A stretch of 64,000 nt of DNA from Psychroflexus aurantiacus. Its GTDB lineage: Bacteria > Bacteroidota > Bacteroidia > Flavobacteriales > Flavobacteriaceae. The stretch is from positions 310,001-374,000 of the forward strand of contig NZ_JAAIKD010000002.1 of the NCBI RefSeq assembly GCF_010820555.1, in the 5' to 3' direction. Positions 16,918 through 25,270 of this stretch are shown here, one piece after another; positions within the stretch are counted from its first letter, which is position 1; every line of letters begins with the position of its first letter. The notes under the pieces were generated by a model. It was not told where the DNA came from. It saw only the letters and a program-made list of their open reading frames with translations, and made no database searches. The position numbers were made by a program, and so were the translations under genes.

Positions 16918-17317
16918 TGGAGTCGGGGAGACTCGAACTCCCGTCCAAACAAGCAATTCAATAGTTTTCTACACGCTTAGTTTTCTCTTGGGTTTTCGTG
17001 ACAAAGCTGGCTGAAAACCACCTACTTTGTCCTTATCCTCGATTAAATTTTACCAAAGCATCAAGGCCCTGCTTTGGCTATATTTACTTTACCGGTGCCT
17101 CTGGTGCAAACGCCGTAAATCAAGGCTTTTGCGAGACATCTTGGTCCCCAACCTTGTTGGGGATGAAGCATATCCTACTGAAATTCGGATTATGCAGCCA
17201 AGGCGTAGTTATCTTCGCCGTTTAAAAAAGTGTGAAATATGAGATTTACGAGCTGTATCCCAGCGCTCGGCGTGCTTACCATTCAATTGGTCTTGCTGTC
17301 AAAACCAAGTCGACCCC
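16918..17317 (-). ncRNA. ssrA: transfer-messenger RNA (tmRNA)
   Basis: Read on the minus strand the RNA begins GGGGTCGACTTGGTTTTGAC at 17317 and ends with the T-arm GGACGGGAGTTCGAGTCTCC and CGACTCCA at 16918. GGGGTCG and CGACTCC form the seven-pair acceptor stem with one G-U. The tag frame at 17190-17219 encodes GEDNYALAA followed by TAA, typical of Bacteroidota tags (GENNYALAA type). The bases after the discriminator are CAA, so CCA is not encoded and must be added. The 400-nt length is normal. tmRNA rescues stalled ribosomes with SmpB, which is not in this window. Apparent short proteins in this interval are artefacts. Confidence 0.95.
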
Positions 17318-17478
17318 AATTAAATAAGTGAAGCTGTATAACTGCAATCACGTCAAAGAACACTGTTTTGTCCCCAATGCTTTGGGGACTAACGCGAGTT
17401 TGTCGTTAACTTAAAGCTGACAGACAAAAACCAGGCGTTTCCTTTTCAAAACAGGAATGCAAAAATAGATATTAATCC

Positions 17479-17486
17479 TATCTTTG
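17479..17486 (+). promoter_or_regulatory. Bacteroidota -7 promoter element TATCTTTG
   Basis: TATCTTTG is an exact match to the TAnnTTTG consensus and lies 28 bp before the ATG at 17515. I see no clear -33 TTG at the best spacing. Confidence 0.5.
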
Positions 17487-17514
17487 AAGCTAAATTCATC
17501 TTAAAATACCTGAT

Positions 17515-18720
17515 ATGAAAATTGGACTTATCAAAGAGCGAAAAACCCCTCCAGACCGCCGCGTTGTATTTTCTCCGCAAAAAGCGAAAGCAGTCCAAAT
17601 GCAGTTTGAAGATTTACAGTTTGTCGTAGAGCCTTCAGACATTCGTATCTTTTCAGATAAAGCCTATGCACAACAGGATTTACTTTTGGAAAATGACCTG
17701 TCCAACTGTGATGTTTTACTGGGGGTCAAAGAAGTGCCCATAGATTCCCTGATTCCGCATGCATCCTATTTCTTTTTTTCACATACCATCAAAAAGCAGC
17801 CCTATAACAGAGATTTGCTGAAAGCGATATTAGATAAAAATATCCAGCTGTATGACCATGAAGTGGTTACGGATAGCCTGGGTAACCGACTTATAGGCTT
17901 TGGACGTTATGCCGGGTTAGTCGGAGCCTACAACGGGTTTAGAGCCCTTGGGCTTAGAGACAGTCTCTTCAGTTTGCCAAAGGTCGATGACCTCGCAGAC
18001 CTGGAGGCGGTCAAAAAAGAACTGGATGCTATCCGGGTGCCTGCTATCAAAATCTGTCTTTCAGGTCTAGGAAAGGTGGCCAAAGGAGCGAAAGAAATTT
18101 TAGATCATCTCAAAATCAAACAGGTTGGCGTAGAAGAGTATCTTTCCGATACCTTTCAGGAACCCGTCTATACCATTATTCATGTGCTGGACTACAACAG
18201 AAGAAAAGATGGTGAGCCTGGAAAAATATCAGAATTCTTCCTGGATCCTTCACCTTATGAGTCTGACTTTATGCGGTTTGCCAAGGTCACCGATTTCTTC
18301 ATTGCCGGACATTTCTACGGCGATAACGCGCCCTATTTATTTACCAGAGCAGATGCAAGGCACCCTGACTTTAAGATCAGCCTGGTTGCTGATATCAGCT
18401 GCGATATCGATGGTCCGGTGGCTTCTACGCTGAGAGCTTCTACAATTGAAGATCCCTTTTATGGGTACGATCCGCAAACCGAATCTGAAGTCGCTTTTGA
18501 TGCCGAAGGAGCCATCACGGTTATGGCTGTTGATAATCTGCCCTGTGAATTGCCTAAAGATGCCAGCGAAGGCTTCGGACAGATGTTTGCAGAACATGTG
18601 ATTCCTGCTTTTTTCAATGGAGATTTAGATGGAATTCTCGAACGCGCGAGAATGACAAAAGATGGTAAACTAACCCCCAGATATGACTATTTACAGGAGT
18701 TTGTAGATGGAAAAGAATAG
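17515..18720 (+). CDS. saccharopine dehydrogenase-like / alanine dehydrogenase-family oxidoreductase
   Basis: The 401-residue product starts MKIGLIKERKTPPDRRVVFSP, like the AlaDh/PNT and yeast Lys1 families, and has NAD-domain features (IKICLSGLGKVAKGAKEIL) and the segment ADISCDIDGPVASTLRASTI typical of Lys1-type saccharopine dehydrogenases. This group interconverts lysine plus 2-oxoglutarate and saccharopine, or alanine and pyruvate. Which reaction it performs cannot be fixed from sequence. It is a single gene divergent from the tmRNA gene. A link to the basic amino acid operon 2 kb upstream is possible but unsupported. Confidence 0.78.
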   Translation: MKIGLIKERKTPPDRRVVFSPQKAKAVQMQFEDLQFVVEPSDIRIFSDKAYAQQDLLLENDLSNCDVLLGVKEVPIDSLIPHASYFFFSHTIKKQPYNRDLLKAILDKNIQLYDHEVVTDSLGNRLIGFGRYAGLVGAYNGFRALGLRDSLFSLPKVDDLADLEAVKKELDAIRVPAIKICLSGLGKVAKGAKEILDHLKIKQVGVEEYLSDTFQEPVYTIIHVLDYNRRKDGEPGKISEFFLDPSPYESDFMRFAKVTDFFIAGHFYGDNAPYLFTRADARHPDFKISLVADISCDIDGPVASTLRASTIEDPFYGYDPQTESEVAFDAEGAITVMAVDNLPCELPKDASEGFGQMFAEHVIPAFFNGDLDGILERARMTKDGKLTPRYDYLQEFVDGKE

Positions 18721-18796
18721 TTTTGACTACAGAGTACAGACTACAGATTACTGACTACTATCTAATATCTAACCTCTACAGTCTAATATCTACTAT
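18721..18796. repeat. short tandem-like intergenic repeat (TCTAATATCTA / CTACAGA units)
   Basis: The entire gap between two converging genes is made of related short words: TACAGACTACAGATTACTGACTA on the left, then three near-copies of TCTAATATCTA. G+C is low and no coding or terminator structure is obvious. It resembles slippage-derived spacer repeats. Units are degenerate. Confidence 0.6.
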
Positions 18797-19420
18797 CTAA
18801 TATTCTATTATCGTTTCTTCCTGAGGGCGTCTTACTTTTTTAAAATCGGCAAACTTGTCGTCTTTAGCGCGATAGCCTATGGGAAGAACCAAAGCGGATG
18901 AAATACCTTTTTCCTTAAGGTTTAAAATGTCGTCATAGGCTTCTTTTTCAAAACCTTCCATAGGACAGGCATCTATTTTCTCGGCGGCACAGGTGGTGAG
19001 CATATTTCCAAGCGCTAAATACGCCTGATTAATAGCCCATTCTTTGATGTTTCCATCGCTTTTTTTACCGAAATCTTTAATCAAAAATTCCCGAAAGGGA
19101 TTGATGATTTCATCCTTTGCATTTCTGATTTCTTTCTGCAGTTCAAAATTGTGATTGATAAAATGTTCATCCACCGTATTTTCAATGCAAATCACCAAAA
19201 CGTGCGAAGCGGTCTTAACCTGTATTTGGTCATAACTGTGCTCAAAAAGCCTGTCTTTAAGCTCCTGGTTTTTTATAATCACCAGGCGTAAAGGCTGCAA
19301 GCCATAGGAGGTAGGGGTCAGGTTGAAGGCTTTTTTCAAAAGCTCAATCCTGCTGGAGTCTACGGTTCTGGAATCGTCAAACTTCTTGGTGGCGTATCTC
19401 CATTCTAAAGCATCAATCAT
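18797..19420 (-). CDS. nitroreductase-family NAD(P)H oxidoreductase
   Basis: The product (208 residues from the ATG at 19420; an in-frame TTG lies at 19426) starts MIDALEWRYATKKF, the FMN-binding opening of the NfsB-like nitroreductases, and continues with TPTSYGLQPLRLVII, AYLALGNMLTTCAAEKID and ALVLPIGY. Members are homodimeric FMN enzymes that reduce nitroaromatics, quinones or flavins with NAD(P)H. It has its own -7 element TATATTTG at 19442-19449. The physiological substrate is unknown. Confidence 0.88.
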   Translation of the reverse strand: MIDALEWRYATKKFDDSRTVDSSRIELLKKAFNLTPTSYGLQPLRLVIIKNQELKDRLFEHSYDQIQVKTASHVLVICIENTVDEHFINHNFELQKEIRNAKDEIINPFREFLIKDFGKKSDGNIKEWAINQAYLALGNMLTTCAAEKIDACPMEGFEKEAYDDILNLKEKGISSALVLPIGYRAKDDKFADFKKVRRPQEETIIEY

Positions 19421-19441
19421 ATTCAAATCTATTTATTTTGA

Positions 19442-19449
19442 CAAATATA
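19442..19449 (-). promoter_or_regulatory. -7 promoter element TATATTTG for the nitroreductase gene
   Basis: On the minus strand this is an exact TAnnTTTG match 21 bp upstream of the ATG at 19420, which also favours that ATG over the TTG at 19426. Confidence 0.55.
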
Positions 19450-19507
19450 GAGTTATGATCCTTACCGTGTTTAACTTCCGAAATAATTAACTCAACTTTT
19501 GTTAAAA

Positions 19508-19792
19508 TTAGGCCGCGATGATTTCTTCTATCTTTTCTGCCAGTTTAAAATCTTTATCGGTTACGCCATCGGCATCATGTGTCGATAACGAGATTTCGAG
19601 GGTATTGTAAACATTATACCATTGCGGATGATGCTGTTGGGCTTCTGCTTCAAAGGCAATTCTGGTCATGGCTGCAAAAGCTTCTTTGAAATTTTCAAAC
19701 TCAAGCGTCGTATGTATAGCATTTTCATTAAAGGACCAGCCTTCCATTTTTTCTAATCTGGATTCGATTTCTGCGCTTTGTAGTGGTTTCAT
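19508..19792 (-). CDS. phhB: 4a-hydroxytetrahydrobiopterin dehydratase (pterin-4a-carbinolamine dehydratase)
   Basis: The 94-residue length and the signature QQHHPQWYNVYNTLEISLSTHDADGVT are diagnostic: the catalytic His pair and the NVYN strand of pterin-4a-carbinolamine dehydratase. It regenerates dihydropterin after aromatic amino acid hydroxylation. There is no phenylalanine hydroxylase gene in the window. It lies between the nitroreductase and a reductase-like gene on the same strand but with gaps of about 55-85 bp. Confidence 0.93.
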   Translation of the reverse strand: MKPLQSAEIESRLEKMEGWSFNENAIHTTLEFENFKEAFAAMTRIAFEAEAQQHHPQWYNVYNTLEISLSTHDADGVTDKDFKLAEKIEEIIAA

Positions 19793-19845
19793 GTCATTTT
19801 TATTTTGAGTTGAATTTACAATTTTGAGTGTAGATATTTTCAGGT

Positions 19846-20676
19846 TTATGAAAGTTTTACAGAGTTTTGTACCACTTCATCGATATTGATCTGTAAATTT
19901 TTTGGTAATATATTTTCTTTAGGAATGACAGCGATATAGCGATCTTCGTTAGAGTTATAGACGTTTTTGAAAATAGGGTTTTCCAGTTCCAGTCCTTTTA
20001 AAATCTCATAGACCAGTTCTTTGTGATGTATCAGATCCCTGCTGCCCAGATGATAAACCCCCTCCAGTTCTCTGTTGATGATGTAGTGAATCTGCTGGGC
20101 AAATTTATCGTGGGTCGTCGCATTCATGACTACATTCGGGAAGACTTCTATGGCTTCTTTCAGATCATGCATAATCTTCAGTTCCTTTACCCGGGGAGAA
20201 TTGTGTCCGTAAATCATGGGAAGCCGAACGATATTATACAGCGGATTGGGAAGCCTAAGTAAGGCATTTTCAATCTTGATTTTAAATCGGCCATAGACAC
20301 TTTCAGAAAGCGTTTTGTCATATTCGTAGGACGGATAATTGGTGAACACATCAAACACGTTGGCAGAGGAGATGAAAATCAATTTCTTTTGAAATTTGAT
20401 CAGATACTCAATAATCTCAAAGTGAGCATGGGTCTGGGCCGAAAAATCTCCGCGTATAGCCGAAATGATAAGGTCCGGAGCCAGTTCCTGAAGCAGAAGG
20501 CTTATGCTCTCTGTTTCTGCATCCCACTGAAACATACGCTTATTCTGTTCCAGAACCGCATGGTCTCTTGCATAGGTGCCATAAACATCGTAATAAGGAG
20601 ATAATTCTTTGAACAGAACATTTCCCAGAAAGCCGCTTGCGCCAAGAATCAATATTTTTTTTGAGTGTTTGATAAT
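19846..20676 (-). CDS. NAD(P)-binding sugar reductase/epimerase-like (dTDP-rhamnose reductase type)
   Basis: The Rossmann signature ILGASGFLGNVLFKEL opens the protein, followed by DLIISAIRGDF, IFISSANVFD, the YGRFKIKIENAL segment (Tyr/Lys of short-chain dehydrogenase type), VRLPMIYGHNSPR and GVYHLGSRD. This matches RmlD-like or extended SDR reductases acting on nucleotide sugars. There is no ATG or GTG in a suitable place. TTG at 20652 would cut the first beta strand, while ATT at 20676 gives the complete start MIKHSKKILILGASGFLG, so I extend to there with reservation; the true start is unresolved. Downstream partner genes are unrelated. Confidence 0.68.
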   Translation of the reverse strand: MIKHSKKILILGASGFLGNVLFKELSPYYDVYGTYARDHAVLEQNKRMFQWDAETESISLLLQELAPDLIISAIRGDFSAQTHAHFEIIEYLIKFQKKLIFISSANVFDVFTNYPSYEYDKTLSESVYGRFKIKIENALLRLPNPLYNIVRLPMIYGHNSPRVKELKIMHDLKEAIEVFPNVVMNATTHDKFAQQIHYIINRELEGVYHLGSRDLIHHKELVYEILKGLELENPIFKNVYNSNEDRYIAVIPKENILPKNLQINIDEVVQNSVKLS

Positions 20677-20989
20677 GCTTTTTTTTAATAGGTATTTTAT
20701 GTTGTCTCTTCGTATAGTCAGGTGTTAACTTTAGCCTGTCTTGAATGATGCTGAAAGGCTACCCAACGACGTTTTTATATAAACTCTTAATTACCACTTT
20801 CCTGTTTAAAGTTAGAGCCTTCCTCTATGCTCAGGATAAACTAAAGTCGAGAACCATCCACCTATCGACAGATTTTAAATTATGACTTATAATCCTAAAA
20901 TCTCCAAAGATTTGACTTCCCTATTTTTTCTAAACGAATTGAGCCCTTCCTAAACTAGAAACGGCTCAAATATCCAGTTTATTTTAGCC
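20677..20989. other. non-coding interval between gcvT and the reductase-like gene
   Basis: About 310 bp with no protein frame that I can support. GAGCC at 20941-20945 can pair with GGCTC at 20963-20967 close to the gcvT 3' end and may form a weak terminator. Nothing else recognised. Confidence 0.4.
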
Positions 20990-22072
20990 TTAAGCTTTGT
21001 AAAAGGGAGGCTTCACAATAACGGCTTTGACTTGTTTTTTTCTGATTTGGATCAGAATTTCTGTTCCAAATTTGGCATATTCTGTGTTCACATACCCCAT
21101 GCCAATGGCTTTTTTAAGGCTTGGGGACATGGTCCCGGAAGTCACATGGCCAATGGCTTCACCTTCCGTATTCAGCAAATCGTAGCCGTGTCTAGGGATG
21201 CCTTTTTCAATAACTTCAAAGGCGATCAATTTTCTTGAAGGGCCTTCTTCTTTTTCTTGCTTTAAGGCTTCAGCATTGATGAAGTCTTTGGTGAATTTGG
21301 TAATCCAGCCCAGTTTAGCTTCAATCGGAGACGTGGTCTCATCGATATCATTTCCATACAGACACATGCCCATTTCCAGTCTTAAGGTATCGCGGGCAGC
21401 CAGTCCGATGGGCTGGATGCCAAAGTCTTTTCCTGCTTCAAGAACGGCCGACCAGATTTGCTCTGCATCTTTGTTTTTGAAATAAATTTCAAAACCTCCG
21501 CTTCCCGTATAGCCTGTCGCTGAAATAATAACATCCTGAGCGCCGGCAAACTCTCCAACTTCAAAGTGATAAAACTTGATTTGAGATAAGTCCAGTGGCG
21601 ACAGACTTTGCATAGCGTTTACTGCTTTGGGGCCTTGTATAGCCAAAAGCGAATATTCATCCGATAAATTTGATAGTTTAGCATCAAATGAATTATGAGA
21701 ATTGATCCAGTTCCAGTCCTTTTCAATATTGGAAGCATTCACGACCATCATGAATTTTTCAGCATTGAATTTATAGATGATCAGGTCATCCACAATACCA
21801 CCGGTTTCATTGGGCATACAGGTGTACTGCGCCTGGCCATCTGCAAGAACAGAAGCGTCATTGGTAGTGACTCTTTGGATGAGGTCCAAAGCTTCTTTGC
21901 CTTCTACGAAAAATTCACCCATGTGGGACACGTCAAATACACCAAGATGCTGGCGGACGATTTCGTGTTCTACATTAACTCCTGTATAGGAAACGGGCAT
22001 TTCGTAGCCTGCAAAAGGAACCATCTTGGCTCCCAGCTGGTGATGAATATGATTAAGTGCTGTTGATTTCAT
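20990..22072 (-). CDS. gcvT: glycine cleavage system T protein (aminomethyltransferase)
   Basis: I start at the ATG at 22072 ([29 protein letters not shown]), 13 codons inside a longer open frame, because this is where family homology begins and the promoter box lies just upstream. The 360-residue length, [61 protein letters not shown] and the end [21 protein letters not shown] identify GcvT. It transfers the methylene unit from the aminomethyl-lipoyl H protein to tetrahydrofolate and releases ammonia. gcvH and gcvP are not in the window. Confidence 0.95.
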   Translation of the reverse strand: MKSTALNHIHHQLGAKMVPFAGYEMPVSYTGVNVEHEIVRQHLGVFDVSHMGEFFVEGKEALDLIQRVTTNDASVLADGQAQYTCMPNETGGIVDDLIIYKFNAEKFMMVVNASNIEKDWNWINSHNSFDAKLSNLSDEYSLLAIQGPKAVNAMQSLSPLDLSQIKFYHFEVGEFAGAQDVIISATGYTGSGGFEIYFKNKDAEQIWSAVLEAGKDFGIQPIGLAARDTLRLEMGMCLYGNDIDETTSPIEAKLGWITKFTKDFINAEALKQEKEEGPSRKLIAFEVIEKGIPRHGYDLLNTEGEAIGHVTSGTMSPSLKKAIGMGYVNTEYAKFGTEILIQIRKKQVKAVIVKPPFYKA

Positions 22073-22090
22073 AGTTGTTTTTTTCGTGTG

Positions 22091-22098
22091 CAAATTTA
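22091..22098 (-). promoter_or_regulatory. -7 promoter element TAAATTTG for gcvT
   Basis: On the minus strand TAAATTTG fits TAnnTTTG and lies 18 bp before the ATG at 22072. It falls inside the 5' extension of the longer frame, which argues against translation from 22111. Confidence 0.5.
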
Positions 22099-22275
22099 AG
22101 ATTAAAATCAAGAATGAGCCTGACTGGCAGGCATTAACTTTGAGAACGAATAGCTGAAGCCTTCTGATTTTTAATTAAGCATAATGCATATGTCCCTTTG
22201 AATTCATAAGTATGAACAGAGTGAATTCACTTGTGGTATATGCAGAAAATAGTTTTCCAGTCTAACACTCAATAC

Positions 22276-23709
22276 CTATTTCCGGGAGGGGACCGCATTC
22301 AGGTCGATATACATTCTTTGAAAAGCCGGAGCATTCATCTGACTTTCTCCGATAAGGACACCAGGACTAATGGACTGTTTCTCCTGAAATGCAGGACGTT
22401 CAAAGCCCGGACTGATTTCCCTGAGCGCTACATTGAGCAAGGTTTCCTGAGGGTCTCCCAATACGCCGAGCTGTGAGAAGATTTCACGCTGCTGAATGTC
22501 GGGCTCGAGGCCGTCAAAAAATCCGGTGAATCCCTCTTTATTGGCTATTTTTAAAATCAATGGCTGAATGGCATAGGTGTGTTCTAAGCTAACATCCTCT
22601 CTTCCGAAATCCGGGGAGTCATATAAGGTGACGGATCCTTCAAATTTGCCCGCTGTATTTGTTCCGATTTGTATAACGTTGATGTACGGATTCAAGGCGT
22701 TGATGACAAGTTCACTTGCTGAAGCCGAAGAAGTTGTAGTTAATACATATACCCTGGATAAATTCAGACTATTGATGGGTTCATCCGTAGAAATTTGATT
22801 GTCAAAAACCAATTCAGTGGGTTCAAAATTTTCGTTGTAGATCTGTCTGGCAAAGACTTCTCCGGAAAACTGTCCGGTAATCATGCTGGATAAATCTTTG
22901 GCAGTTTCAATGCTTCCGCCGGAATTGTACCTCAGGTCTAAAACCAGATCTGTAATCCCTTCCGCAGAAAAATTAGCAAAAACCGAATTGAGTTCGCTGT
23001 TGAAGTTGGATCTGAAGTTGTTGTACATCAGATAGCCTACTTTTTGGCCATCCACATCCAGTACGTTATGCTCAAGAATAGGATTTTCTGTAAGCTGAAT
23101 TTTATTTAGACTGATCTCCTGGTCCAGGGCAACCAAATTATCCCCCTGAAATTCTGCCAGTCCAATCGTATAGCTGGGCTGAGATAAAAGTAAATTAAAA
23201 TCGGTTGTTGGAGTAAAAGTCACGCCGTCGATGCGATTGAATATAACTCCCCGCTCAATACCTGCAACATCTGCAGGGGAGCCCGGAACAATATATCTCA
23301 CGTAACCGAAAACCGTTTCGGTATTGGTAAATCTTACCAGTCCAAACTTCATACCATTGGACAATGAAATTCCCTGTAGATTCTGTTCTAAAGTCACAAA
23401 ATCGGTAACGATAAAACTAAACCGGTCCTGTTCGGCTAATAAGGAATAAAAGAAGTCGACAGGCGAGTCTATGCTTGACAAAAAATCGACATATTCCGGT
23501 GTGGTTTCAAATCTGTTGTCTGCCAGGTCCGGGGAGTCACTTTTATAGACGTAAAAGATATTCAGGCCCTTCCAGATAAAATCTTTTATAGCGTTTTGGT
23601 CGGCCAATTCATTTACGTTTGTAATAGAATCATCAATATCTTCCTGGCAGGACATGAGAATGGATAAAGAGATGCTAACAAATAAGAAAAGTTTCAATTT
23701 TTTCATCAA
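22276..23709 (-). CDS. S41-family peptidase, PDZ-containing lipoprotein
   Basis: The 477-residue product has a lipoprotein signal with lipobox LMSC (Cys21), a helical region, a PDZ-like domain (GYVRYIVPGSPADVAGIERGVIFNRIDG, about residues 135-165) and an S41 C-terminal-processing-protease core. The catalytic dyad is visible: Ser330 in TTSSASASE and Lys355 in NTAGKFEG, 25 residues apart as in E. coli Tsp. DLRYNSGGS precedes it. It should be anchored in the envelope and cleave unfolded or C-terminally tagged proteins. It is divergent from the ECF sigma gene with under 100 bp between them; co-regulation is conceivable. Confidence 0.9.
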   Translation of the reverse strand: MMKKLKLFLFVSISLSILMSCQEDIDDSITNVNELADQNAIKDFIWKGLNIFYVYKSDSPDLADNRFETTPEYVDFLSSIDSPVDFFYSLLAEQDRFSFIVTDFVTLEQNLQGISLSNGMKFGLVRFTNTETVFGYVRYIVPGSPADVAGIERGVIFNRIDGVTFTPTTDFNLLLSQPSYTIGLAEFQGDNLVALDQEISLNKIQLTENPILEHNVLDVDGQKVGYLMYNNFRSNFNSELNSVFANFSAEGITDLVLDLRYNSGGSIETAKDLSSMITGQFSGEVFARQIYNENFEPTELVFDNQISTDEPINSLNLSRVYVLTTTSSASASELVINALNPYINVIQIGTNTAGKFEGSVTLYDSPDFGREDVSLEHTYAIQPLILKIANKEGFTGFFDGLEPDIQQREIFSQLGVLGDPQETLLNVALREISPGFERPAFQEKQSISPGVLIGESQMNAPAFQRMYIDLNAVPSRK

Positions 23710-23802
23710 GCTATTTTTTGATAAAAATAATCAATTTTAAAATACAAGGGTGATGATGTAACAAATCCTTTGTTAGATCGTCTTCATTAAAACAGGCTAC
23801 CT

Positions 23803-24312
23803 ATGACTTCTGAATTTTATGCTCAGCACGTTATACCCCTACAAGATAAAATCTTTAGGTTTTCTAGACGTCTCTTATCTTCAGAAGACGCTGCGAAAGA
23901 CGCTACACAGGAAGTTTTACTGAAGCTGTGGAGATTGAGAAAAGAACTTGCAGGCATAAAAAACATGGAAGCTTATGCTATGACAATGACTAAAAACATG
24001 TGTTATGATGTTTTGAAATCTAAGCACAGTAAAACCCTGGAACTTGTTCACAGCAATTATGCGGGACAAACGTCCAGTCTTTCTTCAGAAATAGAAGCCA
24101 GAGATGAAGTGAATTTGGTGGCTAAATTCATCAATGAATTGCCAGAACAGCAGAGAGCGGTTATTCAGCTGAGGGATGTGGAGCAGTTTACGAACAAAGA
24201 GATTGAAGAGATTATGGACATGAACTCTACTTCGGTAAGAGTCGCTTTATCAAGAGCAAGAAAAAAAATTATGAGTGAATTAAAAAAAACATCAGCATAT
24301 GGAATTGGATAA
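23803..24312 (+). CDS. ECF-type RNA polymerase sigma factor
   Basis: The 169-residue product has sigma region 2 (KIFRFSRRLLSSEDAAKDATQEVLLKLWRLRKEL...) and region 4 (FINELPEQQRAVIQLRDVEQFTNKEIEEIMDMNSTSVRVALSRARKKI), the two-domain plan of extracytoplasmic-function sigma factors. Its 3' end overlaps the next gene by 14 bp, and that gene encodes a membrane protein that is probably its anti-sigma partner. Two DUF4252 genes follow in the same operon. The inducing signal is unknown; an envelope signal is likely. Confidence 0.92.
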   Translation: MTSEFYAQHVIPLQDKIFRFSRRLLSSEDAAKDATQEVLLKLWRLRKELAGIKNMEAYAMTMTKNMCYDVLKSKHSKTLELVHSNYAGQTSSLSSEIEARDEVNLVAKFINELPEQQRAVIQLRDVEQFTNKEIEEIMDMNSTSVRVALSRARKKIMSELKKTSAYGIG

Positions 24313-24730
24313 ATCTTACGTGGAAAAGCTCCTAAAGCTTTACGAAGAGGGGGAAACCACTCTGGAGCAGGAGAGAGAACTGAAGTCTTATTTTTCGAGT
24401 GAAAACTATGACTCGGAGTTTGCAGCTTACGCTCGTCTTTTTCAGTTTTTTGAAAAAGAATCTACATCTCAAAGTCCTCCTCTTCAAACCAAAGCGAAAA
24501 AAACAAGGTATCCGTTTTGGATCAATATAGCAGCAAGCATTTGTATTGTGTTAGGCGGGGTTTGGTTTTATGACTTTTATCAAGACCAACAAGAATTAGA
24601 GCAAGCCAGACTTGCCTTTGAAACCACTCAAAATGCGCTTAATTTTTTATCCATTAACATGAATGAAGGTCTCGAGAAATTGGAATATATAGAAGTATTC
24701 AGCCAACAGAAAAATAAATTAATAAAATAA
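24299..24730 (+). CDS. single-pass membrane protein, probable anti-sigma factor
   Basis: The 143-residue product has an acidic cytoplasmic-looking N-terminal helical part (YVEKLLKLYEEGETTLEQERELKSYF, about residues 7-60), the linker TKAKKTRYPF, one membrane helix (INIAASICIVLGGVWFYDFY, about 74-94) and a short outer coiled segment. That resembles the ASD-like plus TM architecture of Bacteroidota anti-sigma factors encoded immediately after their sigma, here with a 14-bp overlap. The outer part is short (about 50 residues), so sensing may need the downstream DUF4252 proteins. Function is inferred from context. Confidence 0.7.
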   Translation: MELDKSYVEKLLKLYEEGETTLEQERELKSYFSSENYDSEFAAYARLFQFFEKESTSQSPPLQTKAKKTRYPFWINIAASICIVLGGVWFYDFYQDQQELEQARLAFETTQNALNFLSINMNEGLEKLEYIEVFSQQKNKLIK

Positions 24731-24734
24731 AGCT

Positions 24735-25268
24735 ATGAAACAACTTAAATTAATGGGTCTTATAATGACCATCGCCATGATGAGCTTAACGACAAATGCT
24801 CAGGATTTCAGTAAGTATAACAATGTAAGGGAAATCACTTCTATAGTGGTAAACAAAGGCATGTTTAGACTTATGAGTAAACTAGACTTAGACAGTTCCG
24901 ATGAAGATGTCAAAGCTTACCTGGATCTTGTTGGAAATCTAGAGGATATCAAGATTTATACAACAGAAAGTGTCGAATACGGCAAACAGCTTCAAGCCGA
25001 TTTTAATACAATGAAATCCAATAAAAATCTGGAGGAGCTGATGCGTGTTAACAGTGAAGGTAAGAATGTTAATTTTTATATCGAACCCGGTAAATCCGAT
25101 GACTATGTGAATAAACTCTTGATGTTTATCAACTCCTCAGAAGAATCAGATACCCAGTCGGTGCTGATGGTTATCAATGGTCAAATTGACTTGAAAAATA
25201 TTTCCAAGTTGACCAGTCAGATGAATATTCCTGGCGGAAAGTCTTTGGAAAAACTTAAAGAGCAATAG
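24735..25268 (+). CDS. DUF4252 family secreted protein
   Basis: The 177-residue product has a signal peptide (MKQLKLMGLIMTIAMMSLTTNAQ) and the DUF4252 pattern: NKGMFRLMSKL, LVGNLEDIKIYTTES, and the late beta strand QSVLMVINGQIDLKNISKLT. DUF4252 proteins are common in Bacteroidota beside ECF sigma genes and have no defined function. It should reside in the periplasm or outer membrane leaflet. It lies 4 bp after the putative anti-sigma gene. Confidence 0.82.
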   Translation: MKQLKLMGLIMTIAMMSLTTNAQDFSKYNNVREITSIVVNKGMFRLMSKLDLDSSDEDVKAYLDLVGNLEDIKIYTTESVEYGKQLQADFNTMKSNKNLEELMRVNSEGKNVNFYIEPGKSDDYVNKLLMFINSSEESDTQSVLMVINGQIDLKNISKLTSQMNIPGGKSLEKLKEQ

Positions 25269-25270
25269 AT

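Noticed and set aside
16998-17242. Two 70-75-residue plus-strand frames
   Set aside because: They lie inside the tmRNA gene, which is supported by acceptor stem, T-arm and tag frame.
18721-18796. Possible CRISPR-like array
   Set aside because: Repeat words are about 7-11 bp, degenerate and without regular spacers or nearby cas genes.
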